From Eledone cirrhosa (Eukaryota; Mollusca; Cephalopoda; Octopoda; Eledonidae): a stretch of DNA of 64,000 bases. This document shows positions 58,126 through 64,000 of the stretch, in pieces. Numbering within the stretch: the stretch's first letter is position 1; every line of letters begins with the position of its first letter. Location of the stretch: positions 302,497,545-302,561,544 of the forward strand of contig OZ024740.1 in the NCBI GenBank assembly GCA_964016885.1. Direction: 5' to 3'. The translations under genes were made by a program, and so were the position numbers. The notes beneath the pieces are model-generated. The model was not told the origin of the DNA. It ran no database searches and worked only from the letters and a program-made list of their open reading frames with translations.

Positions 58126-59040
58126 GTTAAATAAATAAATAGATAGTTAGATAGTTAGATAAATAGATAGATAAATAAATTTCTTTATTAGCCACAAGGG
58201 CACAAAAGAAGGGGACAAATACAAATGGGGAGTTTACATACAGGTATATGAAAATAAAACTATTAATAAGATAACAAATAACAATTGATATCCCCAATAG
58301 GGGCGAGGCGTTACACAGGGGTTGTACACAGCCCGAAAAAATGTACAACCCTTATCTCCAGGAGCACCAAGAGTGAGTACTCCCTTCCTCTCTTCCTCTT
58401 TTTCCTCAACCTACAGGCTTATATAGAGAGAAGGCCCAACCACTCGGGCCATCTTTGGCACATTAACCCACCTTTTATAAAATTTGCTGGGGTACAGCAC
58501 CTCTCTCTCCATCCTGATTCTTCTTCCAAAATGATATTTGAAAAAACGAATCAGTTGCTCACCGGAGAGAAAGGTGTCTGACCTCAGCCTTTTTAACCTC
58601 GTCCACCATATAACCTCTTTCACCATAGCCATAACACATAGGAAAACCGCCTGTCCCTCGTTTTTGAAGGAGGGTGGCGGTTTGATCATGACAATCGACT
58701 CGGTGGTCAACTGGATTGGTCCCACCCGCAACAATAGTCGTTCTACAAAGCCCCACAGGTCGGTAACGCCTGGGCAGTGTACAAATGCGTGCGCGACGGT
58801 TTCCTCGTCCCGCACGCATCTCGGACAGATCTTTTTCGAAGAATCCCTACCCGGGCGCCTGTGTCTGTAGAGCTTGTCTCGAACTGGTAGAGCTCCTCGG
58901 TAGCATTGCCAGGTCAGAGACTTTTGGAAGTTGTCCATTGGTCCCGGGCGGAAGGTCCTAACGAACAGACTGGCCAGTTCGTCCTCCTCTACGCCTAAAG
59001 TTTCTCCGAGCATCTCGTCGCACTTGCTGCTGACCAACCC
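58126..59040 (-). mobile_element. LINE copy D, 5'-truncated, with (ATCT)n tail
   Basis: Minus-strand Tx1-like element holding the last part of ORF2, a 3' UTR (about 58181-58410) ending in GTGGCTAATAAAGAAA, and a degenerate (ATCT)n tail at 58126-58180. Its 5' end, at 59040, lies in the (ATCT)n tail of copy E. It is more diverged than copies C, F and G. Confidence 0.88.
58411..59037 (-). pseudogene. LINE ORF2 C-terminal fragment, copy D
   Basis: A 208-codon open frame that begins inside ORF2 (after the reverse transcriptase) and runs to the natural stop. It contains the zinc-finger-like CPRCVRDEETVAHAFVHC and the C-terminal phrases WWTRLKRLRSDTFLSGEQL and FYKRWVNVPKMARV. It has no start and no catalytic part. 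It is useful as the reference showing what the 28-bp deletion removed from copy C. Confidence 0.85.
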
Positions 59041-59369
59041 TCTATGGAATGATAGATAGATAGATAGATAGATAGATAGAAAGATAGATAGATTTCTTTA
59101 TTTGCCACAAGGGCGCACTAGAAAAGGGGACAATACAAAGACATGCCGGGGATTTTACATACAGTCGTGTAAAAAAAATATAAAAACAAACAATTACAAC
59201 AATCGAAATCCCCAATAGGGGGAAGCGCCACAAATGGGTTGTTTAAAACCCCGTCGATAGAACAACCCTCAACTCCAGGAGCGTGTTGTGCAAGTGATCC
59301 TTTCTTCCTTTTGCTCTCTTCTTTAACCTAGTGGCTTATAAAGAGAGAAGGCCCAATCACTCGGGCCAT
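59041..59369 (-). mobile_element. LINE copy E, 3' UTR only, with (ATCT)n tail
   Basis: Severely 5'-truncated element: about 280 bp of 3' end (TGGCCCGAGTGATTGGGCC to GTGGCAAATAAAGAAA on the minus strand) plus the tail at 59048-59090. The 5' end joins the tail of copy F at about 59369. Confidence 0.85.
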
Positions 59370-59761
59370 TAGATATATATATATAGATAACTTTCTTTTT
59401 ATTTGCCACCAGGGCATCAAAAGTGGGACAAGTAAAAAGGGGGGAGTTTACATGCAAAGGCGTCCTCAATATGGAGGAGGCAATAACAAGATATAAAAGT
59501 ATAAAAATAAAATAAAATATAACAAAATAAATTTTGTAACAAAATCCTCAATAGGGAGGAGGTTCCTTGGGGGGTCGCACACACCCCGAAAAAAGGTGTG
59601 CAACCCTTCTCCTCAGGAGCACAGAGAGGGGGTGCTCCCTTGGTCTTTCATCTTCCTCACCTATAGTCTGATGTAGAATGAAGGCCCATTCACACGGGCC
59701 ATTCTCGCCACTTTCACCCATCTTTCATAAAAACGCCTGGGGTGCAGCACCTCTCTCTCCA
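59370..59761 (-). mobile_element. LINE copy F, 3' end only, with short tail
   Basis: 5'-truncated at 59761 (ATGGAGAGAGG in the last 60 codons of ORF2), with the full 3' UTR and a short, TA-contaminated tail at 59370-59390. It starts in the tail of copy C. Confidence 0.85.
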
Positions 59762-59783
59762 TATAGATAGATAGATAGATATA

Positions 59784-59858
<75 letters not shown>

Positions 59859-60129
59859 TGTTTCTTTTATTTGCCACCAGGGCATCAAAAGTGGGACAAG
59901 TACAATGGGGGGAGTTTACAAAACAAGGCGTCCTCAATAAGGAGGAGGCAATAACAATATATAAAAATAAAATAAAATATAACAAAAAATAAAATTTATA
60001 ACAAAGTCCTCAATAGGGAGGAGGCGCCTTGGGGGGGGGGGGTCGCACACACCCCCGAAAAAAAGGGTGCAACCCTTCTCCCCAGGAGCACAGAGAAGGG
60101 GTGCTCCCTTGGTCTTTCATCTTCCTCAC

Positions 60130-60465
60130 CTATAGTCTGATGTAGAGTGAAGGCCCATTCACACGGGCCATTCTCGCCACTTTCACCCATCTTTCATAAA
60201 AACGGCTTGGGTGCAGCACCTCTCTCTCCATCCTGATCCTTCTTCCGAAATGATATCGGAAGAAACGGACCAGTTGTTGGCCAGAGAGAAAGGTGTCTGA
60301 CCTCAGTCCTTTCAGACGCGTCCACCATACAACCTCTTTCGCCATGGCTATTACGCAAAGAAACACCGCCTCTCCTTCGTTTTTGAAGAGGGGAGGCGGC
60401 TTGATCGTTACAATAGACTCGGTGGTCAACCGGATTGGTCCCACCCTTGACAGCAGTTGCCCGAG
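60130..60465 (-). pseudogene. LINE ORF2 C-terminal end of copy C, out of frame
   Basis: The frame contains SRVGPIRLTTESIV, EAVFLCVIAMAKEV and FYERWVKVARMARV, matching the end of copy D. It is separated from the main frame only by the deletion next to the zinc-finger-like motif. Confidence 0.85.
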
Positions 60466-63400
60466 CAGTGTACCAATGCGTGTGCAACGGTTTCCTCGTC
60501 GCACACGCATCTGGGACAGTTCTTTTTCGATGGGTCCCTACCCGGGCGCCCGTGTCTGTAGAGCCTTTCTCGAACGGGCAGAGCCCTTCTGTAGCATTGC
60601 CAGGCCAGGGACCTCTGGAAGTTATCCATGGGTCCCTGGCTGAATGTCCTACCGAACAGGTTGGCCAGTTCGTCTTCCTCCATGCCTAGAGCTTCTCCGA
60701 GGGCGTCGTCGCACCTGCTAACCACCAGCCCTCTATAGAATGACGAGGTGGATTCTCCACTGACAGCCGGGTCCGCTTGCCAGAGAGCCGTGAGCGCCTG
60801 GGCACACTCGATGTGCCAGGCGCCCAGTTTTCTCGGTTTTTGCTTGACCCAGGATTGCAGCTCGGTGAGTGAGACGAGTCTGGGAAAGGCTCGCCTCACA
60901 AACGGTGCCCAGACCGGTTGACCGGAGAGGAATACCTGAAGGTGCCGTAGCCTTAATGCGTGTTTACGTATCATTAGCCACGGCATCCCCAGCCCTCCTT
61001 TCGAAGGGTGTTGACAGCAGATGGATCTCCTCACCATAGGAGCCCGCTTCTTCCAAAGAAATTGGAAGAATGCGCGCTCCATTTTGGCGAGCGTTTCCCT
61101 TGGGCAAGGCACAACGGTCAGGCGGTAGTAGATGACGGACGCTATATAAGTGTTCGCCACCTCCGCCCGACCTTTAAGGGACAGTTTGCACTCGGCCCAC
61201 TTCTGGGTCAGTGCAAACACCCTGTTCGTTACCTCGCCCCAGTTCTTCTCCACCTGGAGGTCTGGTCCGAACCAGACCCCGAGCAACTTCACCGGGCCCT
61301 CCGTCCAGCGCCCGATGACGCCATCGGAGGGCATCGATCTGCCCCTCCACGTGCCGAGTTGCAGACCGATCGACTTGTCCCGGTTCAGCTTAGCCCCTGT
61401 AAACCTTTCGTACTCCTCCAGTAAGGTGCCGATCGCCCCGATTTCCGAGGCCGTCGACACCATTACTGTTACGTCATCGGCGTAGGCTGACACCGCTTTC
61501 CGCAAACCCGGTTCCAACGGGATGCCCTGCAATAACTCCAACTTCCGTAGCAGTGGCTCTAGAGTCATTACATACAGAAGGGAGGAGAGAGGCCACCCCT
61601 GTCGGATGGACCGCGCGATTTCGAACGGCTCCGAGAGGTAGCCGTTCACCTTGACCCTAGAGCAGATGCGGCTGCTGTGCATGGCATTGATCCAGCCCCT
61701 GAAAACGGGTCCGAAGCCTGTCGCCGCTAGCACCGCATCCAGGTAACCATGGTCGACCCTATCAAATGCCTTAGATTGATCCAAGTTGATCAGGGCCCCA
61801 CCAAAGCCGGGTTCGTTCCCAACCCTTTCTATGATGTATCGTATGAGGTGGAGGTTGTCGTGGATGGACCTGGACGGGATAGCACATGTCTGCGCATCTC
61901 CCACCAGGTTTCCCACGACAAGCGCCAACCTCTTTGCTAGCACCTTGGCCAAAATCTGTAACTCTGTATTTAGCAGAGTTATGGGCCTGAAATTATTTAT
62001 ATCGTCCCGCTTGTTCTCGTCCTTCCTCACTAGCGTGACTACGCGCTTGGTCACAGCACAGGGAATTCTCCCGTTCTGTTGCCATTTGCAGTAGACCGCC
62101 TCGAGGAGATCGGGGAACAAGTCCGGCATAGCTAGATATTGTTCGTATGGAAGACCATCGAGACACGGGGATTTGCGTTTGCCGCATTGGCTCAGCACGT
62201 CCTCTATCTCAGCGGCTGAAGTCGGCTCCTCGCAGGACTTCGCCTCCCTGTCCGAGAGACGCAGCAGGCCGTCGAGGTATGGACCGAAGTCCACCCCCCC
62301 CCCGCCCCTTCCGAACAATCCGGCAAAGTGCTTTTGAAAAGCCTCGCACATCTGCTTAGGTTCAAGGATCACCCGTCCATCCTGGTCTCGCAAAGACCGG
62401 ATAGTGGATCTGCTCCCTCTTTTGGCTTCTGTCACGCGGGCCCAGCTAACAGCTTTGGTCCCCTCGTTTCCCAGAGCACGTATTTTGCTTCGGACGATGC
62501 AGCCTTCGTGTTTCGCGTCGAAGAACTGGCCCAGGGCCGTTCTCGACGCTAGCACTCTGGCCACGTCGCCGCTTCTAATTGCCTCTTCTACACTATCTAC
62601 CAACTCCCTTTCCTTCCTATTTCTATTTGAGGCTAACTCCTGACTAAATTCTATAGAGACTACTCTAATCTCTCTTTTGAGAGAACCCCACCACCTGCTG
62701 TTGACGATGGCGCCCGTCAACCGCTCCTTAACTAAAGTGCTAATCCGGTCCCTGTAAGCCTTACTTGCCGGTAAGGACAAATTGAGCTTCCAGTAACCGG
62801 GTCCCTGTCTATGAGTTCTGTCAAGGTTGATCATGCAGGTCACTAACTTGTGGTCTGAATAGCCAACCATGCGCATTGTTGGACAACTTAAAAAGTCCTT
62901 ATCCTTAATTCTAACTAAGAACCTATCTAGGTACGACCTAGATGATCCGCTACGATTTGCCCAAGTCCAGGTTGGCGCAGTCGGAAAATCTAGTCGATAT
63001 CTATCGGCCAGGTCAAATCGACCGATTAACCCTTTGAGGCTATTACACCCCTCTCTATCGGGACAGGCCCCTACGTAGTCCCAGCGTGCATCTAGGATAC
63101 CATTCCAGTCCCCCACTAATAGCAAGGAGCGGGACGTCCCTAGAAAAGTCTCCAGACGATGGAAGAAGTCCGGCCGCATTGACCCGAAAGGGCCGTAGGC
63201 GGTTACCAACCTAAACGCTCCGCCTTTACCACTCCGGTCCAAATGTACCATCTGTGTTGCGAGACCCAGATGTTTTTGCAGCAGAACGACAACTCCACCC
63301 CCACCTCCGCGCTGACAGAGAGATGCGTGCATCTCAAAGTCATCAAAGGTGGGGGCCAGCTGTCGCACGTTGCTGATCCGGGCCTCGCAGATAACCATCA

Positions 63401-63524
63401 CATCTATACGTCGTGACCTGAGGTCATTTAGAAGCATTGCTTGCTTCCAAGTTGAGCCCAGGCCACGCGCATTTAAACAGCCTACTCTTAGCATAGCCAT
63501 GTTGGTGGTGAAGAGAAAAGGCAC
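60426..63524 (-). CDS. LINE ORF2 protein, copy C: endonuclease and reverse transcriptase
   Basis: A 1032-codon open frame. The N-terminal endonuclease has GCLNARGL, CEARI, GDWNGILDARWDYVGA and YSDHKLVT (near 62849-62863). The reverse transcriptase has KRKSPCLDGLPYE, FRPITLLNTELQIL, INLDQSKAFDRVDHGY and catalytic YADD at 61473-61484. A C-terminal zinc-finger-like CVCDEETVAHALVHC follows. It then leaves the family frame because of a deletion of about 28 bp near 60450-60465 and ends with a short wrong tail. The true C-terminus continues in another frame to about 60130. The enzyme would nick and prime on target DNA, and might retain partial function. Tx1-type by motif recall. Confidence 0.9.
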   Translation of the reverse strand: MPFLFTTNMAMLRVGCLNARGLGSTWKQAMLLNDLRSRRIDVMVICEARISNVRQLAPTFDDFEMHASLCQRGGGGGVVVLLQKHLGLATQMVHLDRSGKGGAFRLVTAYGPFGSMRPDFFHRLETFLGTSRSLLLVGDWNGILDARWDYVGACPDREGCNSLKGLIGRFDLADRYRLDFPTAPTWTWANRSGSSRSYLDRFLVRIKDKDFLSCPTMRMVGYSDHKLVTCMINLDRTHRQGPGYWKLNLSLPASKAYRDRISTLVKERLTGAIVNSRWWGSLKREIRVVSIEFSQELASNRNRKERELVDSVEEAIRSGDVARVLASRTALGQFFDAKHEGCIVRSKIRALGNEGTKAVSWARVTEAKRGSRSTIRSLRDQDGRVILEPKQMCEAFQKHFAGLFGRGGGGVDFGPYLDGLLRLSDREAKSCEEPTSAAEIEDVLSQCGKRKSPCLDGLPYEQYLAMPDLFPDLLEAVYCKWQQNGRIPCAVTKRVVTLVRKDENKRDDINNFRPITLLNTELQILAKVLAKRLALVVGNLVGDAQTCAIPSRSIHDNLHLIRYIIERVGNEPGFGGALINLDQSKAFDRVDHGYLDAVLAATGFGPVFRGWINAMHSSRICSRVKVNGYLSEPFEIARSIRQGWPLSSLLYVMTLEPLLRKLELLQGIPLEPGLRKAVSAYADDVTVMVSTASEIGAIGTLLEEYERFTGAKLNRDKSIGLQLGTWRGRSMPSDGVIGRWTEGPVKLLGVWFGPDLQVEKNWGEVTNRVFALTQKWAECKLSLKGRAEVANTYIASVIYYRLTVVPCPRETLAKMERAFFQFLWKKRAPMVRRSICCQHPSKGGLGMPWLMIRKHALRLRHLQVFLSGQPVWAPFVRRAFPRLVSLTELQSWVKQKPRKLGAWHIECAQALTALWQADPAVSGESTSSFYRGLVVSRCDDALGEALGMEEDELANLFGRTFSQGPMDNFQRSLAWQCYRRALPVRERLYRHGRPGRDPSKKNCPRCVCDEETVAHALVHCSGNCCQGWDQSG

Positions 63525-63550
63525 TTACCTCTCTGCGTCCCAGGTATCGG

Positions 63551-63704
63551 GCTGCACATAGATAGATAGATCATTTTCTTTTTATTTGCCACCAGGGCAT
63601 CAAAAAGTGGGACAAGTACAATGGGGGGAGTTTACATAACAAGGCGTCCTCAATAAGGAGGAGGCAATAACAAAATATAAAAATAAAATAAAATATAACA
63701 AAAT
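63551..63704 (-). mobile_element. LINE copy G, 3' end fragment
   Basis: About 140 bp of the same 3' UTR (ending GGTGGCAAATAAAAAGAAAA on the minus strand) plus a short tail ATCTATCTATCTATG at the junction with copy C. 5'-truncated at about 63704. Confidence 0.85.
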
Positions 63705-64000
63705 TGCTGAAGGTGTGAGTGAATTTATGAAGAAACGGAAATAGATATTCAGTAATTGACCGCGTGGATAAAAGTGTGTTTCAATGAGGTGAAGTAATCT
63801 TGAGAGAAGCCTACATTGTGTAACCTATGTATTTTAACTAAATACGTAGCTAATCCACAGACTTTAGTAGTTTATACGATGTATTTATTAATCCGCATAG
63901 CAGAAGTGCCCAAGTAATTAGAATAGGATCAGAATTCAATTTCAATATAATGATGATGTGCCAAAGTAATTTGTCGGCAATTGCAATAGCTGTGTGTTCG
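63705..64000. other. No recognised feature
   Basis: AT-rich sequence up to the end of the window, with no repeat or gene that I recognise. Confidence 0.5.

Larger units (their letters stand above)
59762..63550 (-). mobile_element. LINE copy C, ORF2 nearly intact, with (ATCT)n tail
   Basis: The longest and best preserved LINE. On the minus strand it begins at 63550 (TGCAGCCCGATACC), just before ORF2, so ORF1 and the 5' UTR are lost. It ends with a 3' UTR (59859-60130, ending CTGGTGGCAAATAAAAGAAA) and a tail of about 95 bp of ATCT. Close similarity to copy A and the long open frame indicate recent activity of the family. Confidence 0.92.

Overview
The window looks like intergenic or intronic DNA from a cephalopod mollusc, most likely an octopus. 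The reasons are AT-rich background, very dense microsatellites, repeated tRNA-derived SINEs whose body reads GATAAAATAAAGTACCAGTA, Tx1-like LINEs with (ATCT)n tails, and several lineages of Penelope-like elements (PLEs). I find no host protein gene and no convincing host RNA gene. Almost everything recognisable is mobile DNA, its relics, or tandem repeats. The species call is recognition from memory, not a search.

Layout. 1-11.4 kb: mostly unrecognised AT-rich DNA with microsatellites, a degraded SINE, a very old Tx1-like LINE relic (about 6.0-7.5 kb) and two SINEs sharing three copies of one 17-bp target repeat. 11.4-20.0 kb: two back-to-back Tx1-like LINEs on the plus strand, each with ORF1 (CCHC knuckle) and ORF2 (endonuclease plus reverse transcriptase), both broken and both missing their 3' ends. 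20-28 kb: SINEs and the first hammerhead-bearing repeats. 28.5-32.1 kb: an inverted-repeat unit enclosing a near-perfect 365-bp palindrome and a PLE remnant. 33.4-38.1 kb: a nearly complete PLE with reverse transcriptase, C-terminal GIY-YIG domain and one frameshift. 38.2-40.4 kb: two more inverted-repeat or foldback units. 41.5-50.6 kb: a 9.1-kb array of a 17-bp minisatellite containing a duplicated block of about 2.7 kb. 50.9-57.8 kb: a SINE, palindromes, a third PLE fragment and more hammerhead repeats. 58.1-63.7 kb: five minus-strand LINE 3' ends stacked head to tail, each starting in the (ATCT)n tail of its neighbour; one carries a nearly intact ORF2.

The most interesting signal is structural RNA, not protein. 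I can fold at least fourteen sites into the hammerhead ribozyme plan (stem I, CUGANGA, stem II, GAA, stem III, a cleavage-site nucleotide, stem I). They fall into about eight unrelated sequence families, lie in terminal repeats of PLE-type elements, and often occur as inverted pairs next to (TA)n tracts. Hammerheads in PLEs are established knowledge. What looks unusual is the number of families in one window and two families (23.2-23.6 kb; 24.0 and 57.5 kb) where the core reads UUGANAA. That is C3 to U together with G8 to A, which would keep the 3-8 base pair of the catalytic core. All folds were done by eye.
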